Shown one piece after another: positions 52,113-61,312 of a DNA stretch of 64,000 bases. Made by a program: the position numbers and the translations under genes. The notes beneath the pieces are model-generated. The model was not told the DNA's origin, searched no databases, and saw nothing but the letters and a program-made list of their open reading frames with translations. The number at the start of each line of letters is the position of its first letter. Position 1 is the stretch's first letter. Source of the DNA: Elusimicrobiales bacterium (GTDB lineage Bacteria; Elusimicrobiota; Elusimicrobia; Elusimicrobiales; Elusimicrobiaceae); assembly GCA_041651175.1 (NCBI GenBank), contig JBAZJT010000010.1, positions 29,264 to 93,263 of the forward strand, written 5' to 3'.

Positions 52113-53093
52113 ATGAGCAACGCCGTTTCCTATAAAGAACTCGGGTTTGTAAACACCAAAGAGATGTTCAGAAAGGCCATGGAGGGCGGTTACGCCGTTC
52201 CCGCCTACAATTTCAACAACATGGAGCAGATTCAGGCTATAATAGCGGCCTGCGTGAAAAGCCGCTCGCCGGTGATACTGCAAGTCTCCAAGGGCGCGCG
52301 CGACTACGCCAACGCCACCCTGCTGCGCTGGATGGGCCGCGGCGCGCTGGAGATGATGAAGGAGATGGGCAAGCCGGTTCCCGCCGCCCTGCACCTGGAC
52401 CACGGCGACAGTTTTGAACTTTGCAAATCCTGCATAGACAGCGGCTTCTCGTCGGTGATGATAGACGGCTCCCACCTGCCTTACGAGGAGAACGCCGCGC
52501 TCACAAAGCGCGTGGTGGAATACGCCCGCCAGCGCGATGTTACGGTGGAAGGCGAACTGGGCGTGCTGGCCGGGATAGAGGACGAGGTCTCCGCCGAGCA
52601 TTCGCATTACACCAACCCGGAGGATGTGGAGGATTTCGTCAAAAAGACCGGCGTGGATTCGCTTGCCATCTCAATCGGCACCAGCCATGGCGCGTATAAA
52701 TTCAAGCTCAAGCCGGGCGAAACCGTGCCGCCGCTGCGCTTTGACATTCTGGAAGAGGTGGAAAAGCGCATTCCCGGATTCCCGATAGTGCTGCACGGCG
52801 CGTCCAGTGTTTTGCAGGATTATATCGCCATGATAAACAAGTTCGGCGGCAAAATGGACAACGCCGTCGGCATCCCGGAGGAGCAGCTGCGCCGCGCGGC
52901 CAAGAGCGCGGTCTGCAAAATCAACATAGACTCCGACGGGCGGCTGGTGATGACCGCGGTTATCCGCAAGGTGTTCGGCGAAAAACCGGCGGAGTTCGAC
53001 CCGCGCAAATACCTCGGTCCCGCGCGCGAGGAACTGGTCAAGATGTACATGTCCAAGAACGAGACTGTCCTTGGCAGCGCCGGGCGGTATTAA
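52113..53093 (+). CDS. fba: Class II fructose-bisphosphate aldolase
   Basis: 326 aa zinc enzyme. LHLDHGDSFELC carries the catalytic Asp and zinc His. VEGELGVLAGIED, SAEHSHYTNPEDVEDFV, IGTSHGAYKF and VLHGASSV are the remaining metal and phosphate motifs. The ribosome site ACGGAGG precedes the ATG. Glycolysis/gluconeogenesis. Confidence 0.96.
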   Translation: MSNAVSYKELGFVNTKEMFRKAMEGGYAVPAYNFNNMEQIQAIIAACVKSRSPVILQVSKGARDYANATLLRWMGRGALEMMKEMGKPVPAALHLDHGDSFELCKSCIDSGFSSVMIDGSHLPYEENAALTKRVVEYARQRDVTVEGELGVLAGIEDEVSAEHSHYTNPEDVEDFVKKTGVDSLAISIGTSHGAYKFKLKPGETVPPLRFDILEEVEKRIPGFPIVLHGASSVLQDYIAMINKFGGKMDNAVGIPEEQLRRAAKSAVCKINIDSDGRLVMTAVIRKVFGEKPAEFDPRKYLGPAREELVKMYMSKNETVLGSAGRY

Positions 53094-53112
53094 TTAAGTC
53101 TGTCGCTTATTT

Positions 53113-53149
53113 GCGCGCGGGATGTTGCCTGTGGCAACATCCCGCGCGC
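53113..53149. terminator. Perfect 17-bp hairpin after fba
   Basis: GCGCGCGGGATGTTGCC and its exact complement around a TGT loop, 19 nt after the fba stop. There is no T-run, so it could be a Rho-independent terminator remnant or an mRNA-stabilising stem. Confidence 0.5.
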
Positions 53150-53153
53150 CGGA

Positions 53154-53319
53154 TTTGCCCGGAAGTTTCAGTTGGCGCGAGGACCGGGGCGAAAAAGCGC
53201 GAGATAATGCCTAACAAAATTATCCGCGCGTGCTTCACAACACGAAAGGATAATTTTGTGAAGGCAGTATGAAGCGATTTTTCGCCGAATCCCGCGGCCA
53301 ACTGAAATTTTCAGGTAAA
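53154..53319. repeat. Dispersed palindromic element, copy D (166 bp)
   Basis: Same orientation as A. The terminal repeats (53154-53175 and 53298-53319) are more diverged than in A or C, mostly on the left; the inner ACAAAATTATCC / GGATAATTTTGT pair is intact. It starts 60 nt after the fba stop. Confidence 0.85.
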
Positions 53320-53688
53320 GCACGGGCTGGAATAGGAGGGTTTGTAGTTTCTGTATGCCGCCAGCGCCGCGCTGCCGCCGCGTAAGGCAAATCCCCTTCT
53401 GCGCGGCGAACCCGGCAAGCCTGGCGGCCGTCTATGTCCGCGCGGTAATCCGGGCCGGCGGCGTATGTCGCCGTATCTGCTTTCATGCGGTTTCGGGAAA
53501 TTTTACCCATTTTTCGCAGCCGGTGGCGAGAACCGGACCGGCGGCTTCATTGACGCGGACGACGAAAGATTGCTAAACTATGGCAGTCCCCTTGCGGGGA
53601 GATTTCGGGGAGCAATCCCCCGGCACAAGAGAGGCGGCATATCCAACAGCAGCGCAGCAGGCACTACGGTCCGAGAAGGAACCATCAG
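53320..53688 (+). other. Gene-free stretch upstream of infC with its leader
   Basis: No convincing gene. The first 230 bp show nothing recognisable. The last about 110 nt, after the promoter at 53550-53579, form the infC leader with two small hairpins (TCCCC-TTGC-GGGGA and CGGGG / CCCCC) and the ribosome site AGAAGGA (53674-53680). It may host IF3/L20 autoregulation, known for this operon in other bacteria. Confidence 0.5.
53550..53579 (+). promoter_or_regulatory. Candidate promoter of the infC operon
   Basis: TTGACG (53550-53555), 18-nt spacer, TAAACT (53574-53579), about 110 nt upstream of infC. Confidence 0.5.
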
Positions 53689-54174
53689 ATAAACATTTCT
53701 CCCGTCCGCGTTGTGGATGTTGACGGGACGATGCTGGGCGTAAAGCCCATACAGGAAGCGCTGGGACTGGCCAGGGAGCGCGGGCTGGATCTGGTTGAAA
53801 TAGCCCCGCAGGCAAGGCCGCCCGTGTGCAAGGTGCTGGACTATTCCAAGTACCTCTACGAGCAGGACAAGAAACAGCGGGACGCGCGCAAAAAGCAGCG
53901 CTCCAGCGTGCTTAAGGAACTGCGGATAAAGCCGCGCATCGCCTCCCACGACCTTGAAACCAAGGTCCGCCATATGGAGGAGTTCCTGGGCAAGGGCGAC
54001 AAGGTGCGCCTGACCGTGGTTTTCCATGGCCGCGAAAACCAGCACCGCGACCTGGGCCGCAACCTGATAGAGCAGCTGCGCGTCCGGTTCGAGCCGACCG
54101 CCACGGTTGACGGCGGAATACAGACTCAGGGCAACAGGATGTCAATCACCCTGGCGCCCAAAGGACATAACTGA
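53689..54174 (+). CDS. infC: Translation initiation factor IF-3 (predicted AUA start)
   Basis: 161 aa. The frame begins INISPVRVVDVDG, aligned to the normal IF-3 N-terminus, and continues with LGVKPIQEALGLARERGLDLVEI and the C-domain KPRIASHDLETKVRHMEEFL. No ATG, GTG or TTG exists at the right place; ATA at 53689 lies 8 nt after AGAAGGA. A GTG at 53713 would cut the N-terminal strand. Rare start codons on infC are the basis of IF-3 autoregulation in E. coli (AUU). Confidence 0.9.
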   Translation: MNISPVRVVDVDGTMLGVKPIQEALGLARERGLDLVEIAPQARPPVCKVLDYSKYLYEQDKKQRDARKKQRSSVLKELRIKPRIASHDLETKVRHMEEFLGKGDKVRLTVVFHGRENQHRDLGRNLIEQLRVRFEPTATVDGGIQTQGNRMSITLAPKGHN

Positions 54175-54178
54175 TTTT

Positions 54179-54382
54179 ATGCCAAAACTCAAAAGCCACA
54201 GCGGCGCGAAAAAGAGATTCAGAAGGTCGGCATCGGGCAAGTGGACCCATGCCAAGACCGGACGGCGGCATCGCCTGGTGGAGATGTCGTCCAAGCGCGG
54301 CAGAAACCTGCGGCGCGGCGCGGTTCACGGTAAAAGCTCCGCGGAAGCGAAAATGCTCAAGGCCTATCTGCCTTACGATTGA
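54179..54382 (+). CDS. rpmI: Ribosomal protein L35
   Basis: 67 aa, very basic, MPKLKSHSGAKKRF start and GRRHRLVEMSSKRGRNLR centre. It lies 4 nt after infC in the conserved infC-rpmI-rplT order. Confidence 0.96.
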   Translation: MPKLKSHSGAKKRFRRSASGKWTHAKTGRRHRLVEMSSKRGRNLRRGAVHGKSSAEAKMLKAYLPYD

Positions 54383-54400
54383 CGGAGAGTACGGAGAGTT

Positions 54401-54763
54401 ATGAGAATTAAATACAGCGTTCCCCGCAACAAAAGAAAAAAGAAGCTGTTCAGGCTCACCAAGGGCTATTACAGTGATAAAAGCCATCGCCTGAGAATGG
54501 CGACGCAGCAGATATCCAAGTCGCTCACCCATGCCTTTACCGACCGCAAGGACAAGAAAGGCAATTTCCGCAGCCTCTGGATAACCCGGCTCAACGCCGC
54601 CGTGCGCGAGGAGGGCCTCTCCTATTCGCGCTTTATAAACGGCCTCAAGAAAGCCGGTATCACGCTCAACCGCAAAATGCTCTCCGAGATGGCGATTAAG
54701 GACCCCGCCTCCTTCAAGCAGCTTGCGGCGATAGCCGGTGCGGCGCTGAAAACGGCGAAATAG
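54401..54763 (+). CDS. rplT: Ribosomal protein L20
   Basis: 120 aa with the typical SVPRNKRKKKLFRLTKGYY start and RLWITRLNAAVRE-type middle (here SLWITRLNAAVREEGLSYS). It builds the large subunit and in other bacteria represses its own operon through the leader. Confidence 0.96.
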   Translation: MRIKYSVPRNKRKKKLFRLTKGYYSDKSHRLRMATQQISKSLTHAFTDRKDKKGNFRSLWITRLNAAVREEGLSYSRFINGLKKAGITLNRKMLSEMAIKDPASFKQLAAIAGAALKTAK

Positions 54764-54775
54764 CGTAATCTTCCG

Positions 54776-54808
54776 CGCGCGTTTCGCCGCAAGGCGGAAC
54801 GCGCGTTT
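54776..54808 (+). terminator. Terminator-like stem between rplT and pheS
   Basis: 13-bp stem CGCGCGTTTCGCC / GGCGGAACGCGCG with one mismatch and a GCAA loop, followed by TTTGAATTT. A possible partial terminator or attenuator ahead of pheST. Confidence 0.6.
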
Positions 54809-54838
54809 GAATTTGTAAGGGGAAAAGGCTCTCCCTCC

Positions 54839-55897
54839 ATGACTATGACACGCGACGAATGGGAAAGAGAATGTTCCCGCATAGTAAACGGCTTCTCGGA
54901 GGCTGCGGACGCCGCCGGCACGGCGGAGGGGCTGGAAGCCGCCAAGGTCCGTTTCCTGGGCAGAAACGGCGAGTTCACCAATCTTCTTAAAACCCTCAAA
55001 GATTTCCCGATTGAAGAGAGAAAATCCCTGGGCCAGCTTGGCAATGCCGCCAAGAACAATTTGACGGCGAAGCTCGAAGGCAGGGAAAAACACCTTGCCG
55101 GCGCGGCATTGGAGAGTGAGCTGGGCAAAGTCTCCGCCGATTTGAGTTTGGACGGGTTTCCGTTTCCGCAGGGCCGGCTGCATCCGCTCACGCTCGCCCT
55201 GCGCGAGATGACGGGCATCCTCTCCCGCATGGGGTTCGCGTGGGCCGACGGGCCGCATATAGAAAGCGATTTCAACAATTTCGGCGCGCTCAATTTCCCG
55301 GAAAATCATCCCGCCCGCGATATGCACGATACCGTGTATGTCAAAAGCGGCGGGGAGCCCCGGCTTTTGCGGACGCATACCTCCCCCGTGCAAATCCGGT
55401 ATATGGCGGGCAAAACCCCGCCGCTGCGGGTGATGGCGCCCGGCAGGGTTTTCAGGATGGACGCGATAGACGCGGGCCATTCCCCCGTTTTCCACCAGAT
55501 AGAGGGATTTTATGTGGACAAAACCGCCGGCATGGCGGATTTGAAGGCGACGCTTATCCAGTTCATGGGCGCGCTGTTCGGCGCAAAGGCCGAGGTGCGC
55601 TTCCGCCCCAGCTATTTCCCTTTCGTGGAGCCCGGGGTGGAGGTGGATTTGAAATGCGTCTTCTGCGGCGGCAAAACGCAATGCCCGGTCTGCAAATCCA
55701 CCGGCTGGATTGAAATGCTGGGCGCGGGGGTTATTCACCCCAATGTCCTAAAAGCCGTCAAAATAGACCCGGAGCAGTGGGGCGGGTTTGCCTTCGGCAT
55801 GGGGGTGGAGCGGCTTGCCATGCTGCGCTACGGCATAAACGACATACGTGTTTTTTATGAAAACGATGTCCGCGTCCTGTCTCAATTCGCGCCATGA
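54839..55897 (+). CDS. pheS: Phenylalanyl-tRNA synthetase alpha subunit
   Basis: 352 aa. An N-terminal coiled-coil is followed by the class II core: DTVYVKSGGEPRLLRTHTSPVQIRYM (motif 2 region) and FGMGVERLAMLRYGI (motif 3). A pair of CxxC-like cysteines (KCVFCGGKTQCPVC) is inserted near residue 270, an unusual possible metal site. It overlaps pheT by 4 nt. Confidence 0.95.
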   Translation: MTMTRDEWERECSRIVNGFSEAADAAGTAEGLEAAKVRFLGRNGEFTNLLKTLKDFPIEERKSLGQLGNAAKNNLTAKLEGREKHLAGAALESELGKVSADLSLDGFPFPQGRLHPLTLALREMTGILSRMGFAWADGPHIESDFNNFGALNFPENHPARDMHDTVYVKSGGEPRLLRTHTSPVQIRYMAGKTPPLRVMAPGRVFRMDAIDAGHSPVFHQIEGFYVDKTAGMADLKATLIQFMGALFGAKAEVRFRPSYFPFVEPGVEVDLKCVFCGGKTQCPVCKSTGWIEMLGAGVIHPNVLKAVKIDPEQWGGFAFGMGVERLAMLRYGINDIRVFYENDVRVLSQFAP

Positions 55898-58308
55898 AAA
55901 TACTTTACAGCTGGCTTAAGGATTTCACCGCCCTGCCGGATATTGACCGCACGGCGGAGCTGCTGGCCGCCGCCGGCATTGAAGTTGAAGGGATGGAGAA
56001 AACCGGCGCCTGCTTCTCCGGCGTCATAGTGGCCGAGATTATAAAGGTGGACCGCCACCCCAACGCCGACAGGCTTTCGCTGGTGGAGGTTGAAACCGGC
56101 TCCGGCAGGAAAACCGTGGTTTGCGGCGCCAAAAATATCGCGCAGGGCCAGAAGGTGCCGCTTGCGCTGGTCGGGGCGAAGCTGCCGGGCGGCGAGCTTA
56201 AAAAAAGCAAAATCCGCGGCATAGAGTCCGAGGGAATGCTCTGCGCGCCGGACGAGCTTGGCGCCAAAAACGGCGGGCACGAGGGGATTTTAATTCTGGA
56301 TTCCGCGCTGCCCCCCGGCTGCGACGCCGCAAGGCTTTTCGGCGAGCCGGACTGTGTTTTTGACGTCAAAATCCTTCCCAACCGCCCGGACCTGCTGTCG
56401 CATTACGGCATAGCCCGCGAGCTTGCCGCCTGCCAGGACTTTGCGCTGAAAAAGCCTGCGGCGGAGCTGCCGCAGCCTTCGCTTGCCGCGCCGGAGGTTT
56501 CCGTCGCCGCGCCGGATTTGTGCGGGCGTTACGCCGGGCGCGTCATAAAAGGCGCGCGCGCCGCCCAGTCGCCGGAATGGATTAGAAAACGGCTGGAAGC
56601 CATAGGCGTCAAGCCGCGCAATATCCTTGTAGACGCCACAAATTACGTGCTGCACGAGCTTGGCTATCCGCTTCACGCCTTTGATTTGAACAAGCTGCCC
56701 GGCCCGGTAAATGTCCGGCGCGCCAATTGCGCCGCCAACCCTGCCATCCCCGCCTGCGAGATAAAAACCGGATCCGCCTCCGCCTTGACGGAAAAATTTT
56801 CCGCGCTGGATGGCAGCGAGCTTTCGCTTGACGGCGATGCTCTGGTGATAGCCGCGGGGGAAAAAGCCGTCGCGCTTGCCGGAATTATAGGCGGCGCGGA
56901 GACGATGGTTTCTGACGGCACGACTGATATTTTTCTTGAAGCCGCATGGTTTGCGCCCGCCGGAATACACAGAACCGCGCGCCGGCTCAACATGCACACC
57001 GATTCCTCCAAACGTTTTGAAGGCGGAACCGACCCGGAGGCCGCCGCATTCGCCTCCGACAGGGCGGTGTCGCTTATCATCCAGTGCTGCGGCGGCGCGA
57101 TATCCGCCATGCGCGACGTCTATCCCGGCAAAACCGCCGCGCCAGACGTGGAATTTACCCCCGCGCAGATTAACGCGATACTGGGTTCCGGCCTGCCGGC
57201 AGGGCGCATGGAAAAGCTGCTGCGCCGCCTTCAGCCGGAGCTTTATACGGGTGCGGTCTGGAGATTCCCCGCGCTTTCCTGGCGGCGGGACATTGCAAAC
57301 CGCTGGGATATCGCCGAGGAAGTCGCCCGGCTGGGCGGCTTTGACTGCATTCCCGACCAGCCGCGCGCGGCCATGGTCTGCGTTTCCGCCCCGCCCGCCG
57401 CGCAGGTCCTGTCCGACAAATGGCGCGACATCCTCTGCAACCTGGGGTTTTTTGAAACCTACAGCTACGATTTTATCTCCGGCAAAGAGCTTGCCGCCTT
57501 CGGTTTCGCCGCCGCGCGCTGCGCCGGGATTGCCAACCCGATTTCAGAGGAGATGAAATATCTCCGCCCGGACCTGCTCTGCGGCCTGGCCAAAAACCTG
57601 GCCTATAACGAGAACCGGGGCGTCCGCTGCGCCGCGTTTTTTGAAATCGCCAAAACCTATGACGGCGATTTGCGCGAGGAACTGACATGCGCCGGGATAA
57701 TGAGCGGCTCCTGGCCGTCCGAGATTTACTGGGGCGGCGTTAAAAAACTGGATTTTTACCATATCAGGGGCGTGGCCGAAAAGCTGGCCGGCTGCTGCTG
57801 CGGCATACGGTTTGAACCGGACGCCGCGCCTCCCGCGTTCCTGCATCCCAAGCTGGCGATGAAAATCATTTGCGGCGCAAAGCCCGCCGGCTATCTGGGC
57901 CAGCTTCACCCGCAGGCGGCAAAAGAGATGGATTTGAAAAGCGCGGAAAACTGGGTTTTCTCCGTTTCCGCGGAGGCCGCCGCGAAATGCAGGCCGGGCG
58001 CGGAGGGGTTAAAGCCGGTGTCTCAGTTTCCGTCCTCGTGGCGGGACATGTCGGTGCTGGTGGCCGCCGGTGCGGCGGCGGGGGATATCGCAAAAACCGC
58101 AAAATCCGCCGGCGCGGGCTTTATCGCCGACGCGAAACTGACCGACGTCTACGAAGGCAAGGGAATGCCGGAGGGCAAAAAAAGCCTGACCCTGCGCCTG
58201 ACATTTACCCGCATGGACCGCACCCCGTCGGACGCAGAGGTTGATGCCGCCTTTGCCGCCGCGCTTGAGGCGCTTAAAGGCAAATTCTCCGCTGAATTAA
58301 GAAGCTGA
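55894..58308 (+). CDS. pheT: Phenylalanyl-tRNA synthetase beta subunit
   Basis: 804 aa. Domains in order: EMAP/tRNA-binding domain (about 40-150), B3/B4 editing domain, B5 (about 395-465), class II-like core and the C-terminal FDX-ACB anticodon-binding domain (about 710-804: QFPSSWRDMSVLVAAG). Works as alpha2-beta2 with PheS; the B3/B4 site hydrolyses Tyr-tRNA(Phe). Confidence 0.96.
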   Translation: MKILYSWLKDFTALPDIDRTAELLAAAGIEVEGMEKTGACFSGVIVAEIIKVDRHPNADRLSLVEVETGSGRKTVVCGAKNIAQGQKVPLALVGAKLPGGELKKSKIRGIESEGMLCAPDELGAKNGGHEGILILDSALPPGCDAARLFGEPDCVFDVKILPNRPDLLSHYGIARELAACQDFALKKPAAELPQPSLAAPEVSVAAPDLCGRYAGRVIKGARAAQSPEWIRKRLEAIGVKPRNILVDATNYVLHELGYPLHAFDLNKLPGPVNVRRANCAANPAIPACEIKTGSASALTEKFSALDGSELSLDGDALVIAAGEKAVALAGIIGGAETMVSDGTTDIFLEAAWFAPAGIHRTARRLNMHTDSSKRFEGGTDPEAAAFASDRAVSLIIQCCGGAISAMRDVYPGKTAAPDVEFTPAQINAILGSGLPAGRMEKLLRRLQPELYTGAVWRFPALSWRRDIANRWDIAEEVARLGGFDCIPDQPRAAMVCVSAPPAAQVLSDKWRDILCNLGFFETYSYDFISGKELAAFGFAAARCAGIANPISEEMKYLRPDLLCGLAKNLAYNENRGVRCAAFFEIAKTYDGDLREELTCAGIMSGSWPSEIYWGGVKKLDFYHIRGVAEKLAGCCCGIRFEPDAAPPAFLHPKLAMKIICGAKPAGYLGQLHPQAAKEMDLKSAENWVFSVSAEAAAKCRPGAEGLKPVSQFPSSWRDMSVLVAAGAAAGDIAKTAKSAGAGFIADAKLTDVYEGKGMPEGKKSLTLRLTFTRMDRTPSDAEVDAAFAAALEALKGKFSAELRS

Positions 58309-58547
58309 TGCGGGACAAAATACGCAATCTTGAAGCGCTGGTTTCGGACGCCTGTGTCCGCCTGCGCAAAAGCGAGGCGGAAAACAAGGCGCTGCGGCTT
58401 GAGGTCAAGGGCCTCTCGCGCGAGCTTGAGAAAATGCAGTCCGGCGCGGCGCAGCTGAGGGAGCTGCGCCTCTGGCGCGACGAGGTGAAGTCCAAACTCA
58501 AACGGGTTTGCGCCCGGCTGGACAAAGCCGCCGGAAGGGGAAGCTGA
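58308..58547 (+). CDS. Short coiled-coil protein, ZapB-like
   Basis: 79 aa, nearly all a heptad-type coiled coil (residues 3-70, LRKSEAENKALRLEVKGLSRELEKM). Starts by a one-base overlap with pheT (TGATG) and ends 1 nt before zapA. Size, structure and position next to zapA suggest a ZapB-like cell-division partner; sequence identity cannot be claimed. Confidence 0.7.
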   Translation: MRDKIRNLEALVSDACVRLRKSEAENKALRLEVKGLSRELEKMQSGAAQLRELRLWRDEVKSKLKRVCARLDKAAGRGS

Positions 58548-58548
58548 T

Positions 58549-58836
58549 ATGCCCAAAGTCGGCGTTACCATAAACAGGATACAGCTGGACAGCGTCTCCG
58601 TTGACGGGCTGGAGGAGCTGGAGGTCGGCATTGTCGCCAAAGAGGTGGAGGACCGCATCGCCAGAATCGAAGCCGATACCGGGCATGTGGACACCGTCAA
58701 GCTGGCGCTGCTGGCGGCGATGAGTTTTGCCGCGGAACTCTACCAGCTCCGCCAGGAAACCGAATCCAAATCCCGGCTGGGAGAAAAGGACCTGGACAAG
58801 GTCATAGACCAGCTTCAGTCCACGCTGTCGCGCTGA
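58549..58836 (+). CDS. zapA: Cell division protein ZapA
   Basis: 95 aa. The N-terminal VGVTINRIQLDSVSVDG beta-hairpin and the long helix with VDTVKLALLAAMSFAAELYQL fit ZapA, which cross-links FtsZ filaments. It overlaps rarA by one base (TGATG). Confidence 0.85.
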   Translation: MPKVGVTINRIQLDSVSVDGLEELEVGIVAKEVEDRIARIEADTGHVDTVKLALLAAMSFAAELYQLRQETESKSRLGEKDLDKVIDQLQSTLSR

Positions 58837-60113
58837 TGGAACAGGGCATCCCGCTGGCGGCGCGGCTTGCGCCGCGCTCGCTGGACGAGTTTTCCGGGCA
58901 GGAGCATATACTGGGCCCCGGCAAAATGCTGCGCCGGCTGACGGAGGCCGACAGGGTGCGCTCCGCCGTTTTTTTCGGCCCGCCGGGCGTGGGCAAAACC
59001 GCGCTGGCCCGGCTGATAGCCGCCAGAACCGAATCCGAAGTCCGCGAAATAAACGCCGCCGCCGCCGGCACGGCGGAACTGAAAGAAATCCTAGCCGGGG
59101 CGCGCGCCTCCTCCGAAGGGCTGCTGCCGAAAAAGCGAATTCTTGTCATACTGGACGAAATCCATCATTTCAACCGCGCGCAGCAGGATATTTTGCTGCC
59201 GTCTGTGGAGCGCGGAGAAATCACGCTTATCGGCCTTACCACCGAAAACCCGTTTTTCTATATCAATAACGCGCTTGTGTCGCGTTTTTCAATCTTTGAG
59301 TTCAAGCCGCTGGGGAAGGATGATTTGCTTGCCATACTGGAGCGCGCCGCGCGGGACAAGGAGCGCGGGCTGGGGGAGTTCCACCTTAAAATAGAGCCGG
59401 ACGCGGCGGAGTTTCTGGCCGCCCAGTCCGGCGGCGACGCGCGCAAGCTGCTCAACGCGCTGGAGCTTGCCGCGCTGACCACCCCTTACGGCAAGGGGGG
59501 AAAGCGCGCCATCACGCTTGCCGTCGCCGAGGAATCCATTCAGAAGCGGGCCGTGCGCTACGACCGCTCGTCCGACGAGCATTACGACCATATTTCGGCC
59601 TTCATAAAATCCATGCGCGGCTCTGACCCGGACGCGGCGGTTTACTGGCTGGCGAAAATGCTCGCCGCCGGAGAGGACCCGCGCTTTATCGCCCGGCGCA
59701 TTTTAATCTGCGCCAGCGAGGATGTGGGCAACGCCGACCCGCTGGCTTTTCTGCTGGCGCAGGCCGCCTTCAACGCCGCCGAAGTATTGGGAATGCCGGA
59801 GGCGCGCATCCCGCTTTCCCAGGCGGCTGTTTACACCGCCTGCGCCCAGAAATCCAACGCCGCGTATCTGGCGGTGGACGCCGCGCTGGCGGAAGTAAAA
59901 ACCGGCCCCGCGCGCGAGGTGCCGCTTCACCTGCGCGACGCCAGCCTGGACGGCGAGGCGCGCGGCCACGGCAAAGGCTATCTTTACCCGCACAATTTTC
60001 CCGGACATCACGTAAAGCAGGAATATATGCCGAACCATAAAATCTTCTACAACCCCTCCGGCGAGGGCCGCGAAGCCGCAATCGCCGAGCGGCTTAAGAA
60101 GTTAAGAAAATGA
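58836..60113 (+). CDS. rarA: Replication-associated recombination protein A (AAA+)
   Basis: 425 aa. Walker A FFGPPGVGKTALARL, Walker B LVILDEIHHFNRAQQD, sensor 1 GLTTENPFF, then the MgsA/WHIP C-terminal tetramerisation region with YDHISAFIKSMRGSDPDAAVYWLAKML and LYPHNFPGH. Acts at stalled forks. It overlaps xseA by 4 nt. Confidence 0.95.
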   Translation: MEQGIPLAARLAPRSLDEFSGQEHILGPGKMLRRLTEADRVRSAVFFGPPGVGKTALARLIAARTESEVREINAAAAGTAELKEILAGARASSEGLLPKKRILVILDEIHHFNRAQQDILLPSVERGEITLIGLTTENPFFYINNALVSRFSIFEFKPLGKDDLLAILERAARDKERGLGEFHLKIEPDAAEFLAAQSGGDARKLLNALELAALTTPYGKGGKRAITLAVAEESIQKRAVRYDRSSDEHYDHISAFIKSMRGSDPDAAVYWLAKMLAAGEDPRFIARRILICASEDVGNADPLAFLLAQAAFNAAEVLGMPEARIPLSQAAVYTACAQKSNAAYLAVDAALAEVKTGPAREVPLHLRDASLDGEARGHGKGYLYPHNFPGHHVKQEYMPNHKIFYNPSGEGREAAIAERLKKLRK

Positions 60114-61312
60114 GCGGATTTTTCCCGGAAGAAAAAGTTTTCACCGTAACCGAAATCAGCGGCGTCATAAAAGACATGCTGGAGGGCGCCATCGGCACGG
60201 TAACGGTGGAGGGCGAGATTTCCAACCTCAAAACCGCCGCGTCGGGCCATGTCTATTTTGACCTAAAGGACGGCGGCGCGGTCCTGTCGGCGGTATTTTT
60301 CAAAGGCTGGGCCAGAAACGGCGGGGCCGAACTTGCCGAGGGGTTGCAGGTTGAGGCTTTCGGCCAGATAAGCGCGTACGGGCGCCAGAGCAGATACCAG
60401 CTTATAGTGCGTCGCGCCAGCCCGAAAACGCAGGGCAAACTGTGCCTTGAATTTGAAAAGCTCAAAAAAAAGCTGGCCGCCGAGGGGCTTTTCGACGAAT
60501 TCAGAAAACGCCCCATTCCGAAATTCCCCTCGTGCATCGGCATTGTAACATCCGAGCATGGCGCAGCCCTGCGCGATATGCTTTCAATACTGGCGCGGCG
60601 CGGGGCGGGGCTGTCGGTCATAATAGCCCCGTCGTTGGTGCAGGGCCCAGGCGCGGGGAAAGACATCGCCCGCGCCATTGCGGACCTGAACCAACTGGTC
60701 CCGCTTCCAGACGTGCTGCTGGTCGGAAGGGGCGGCGGCTCCATGGAAGATTTATGGGCGTTTAACGAGGAAATAGTGGCCCGCGCCATCGCCGCGTCCA
60801 AAATTCCGGTAATTTCCTGCGTCGGGCATGAAACCGATTTCACCATAGCCGATTTCACGGCGGATTTGCGCGCGCCCACGCCCTCCGCCGCCGCCGAGCT
60901 GGTGGTAAAAAACCGGCAGGACGTTCTGGCCCATGTTTCGCAGCTGGAGCGGCGGCTGGGCCAGAGCCTGCGCCTGTTTTATTCCGGCATAAGCGCAAGG
61001 TATGGCCGCGCCGCAAGACTGCCCGATTTGATAACCGCGTTCTGGCGAGAGCGCTCTCAGGAAACCGACCGGCTGGCGGAAAAACTGCATTCCGCCATGC
61101 GCGCTGCAGCCGACGGCGCAAGCCGCAGGCTGGAACTGGCGGCAGGCAAGCTCTCAACGCTTGCGCCGAAGTCGGTCTTATCGCGCGGCTACGCGATAGT
61201 GAGAAAATCCGGCGCAATACTCACCGACGCGGCCCAATCGTCTGCGGGCGACCGCGTGGAAGTGGAATTGCGCAAAGGCAAATTAGATTGCGAGGTTAAG
61301 ACTGCGATATGA
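60110..61312 (+). CDS. xseA: Exodeoxyribonuclease VII large subunit
   Basis: 400 aa. An N-terminal OB fold (TVEGEISNLKTAASGHVYFDLKD) is followed by the catalytic region with VGRGGGSMEDLWAFNEE, SCVGHETDFTIADF and APTPSAAAEL, and a coiled-coil tail. It overlaps xseB by 4 nt. Confidence 0.96.
   Translation: MSGFFPEEKVFTVTEISGVIKDMLEGAIGTVTVEGEISNLKTAASGHVYFDLKDGGAVLSAVFFKGWARNGGAELAEGLQVEAFGQISAYGRQSRYQLIVRRASPKTQGKLCLEFEKLKKKLAAEGLFDEFRKRPIPKFPSCIGIVTSEHGAALRDMLSILARRGAGLSVIIAPSLVQGPGAGKDIARAIADLNQLVPLPDVLLVGRGGGSMEDLWAFNEEIVARAIAASKIPVISCVGHETDFTIADFTADLRAPTPSAAAELVVKNRQDVLAHVSQLERRLGQSLRLFYSGISARYGRAARLPDLITAFWRERSQETDRLAEKLHSAMRAAADGASRRLELAAGKLSTLAPKSVLSRGYAIVRKSGAILTDAAQSSAGDRVEVELRKGKLDCEVKTAI

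Noticed and set aside
54146..55738. Long minus-strand open frame opposite rpmI, rplT and pheS
   Set aside because: It crosses three conserved translation genes and has no motif.
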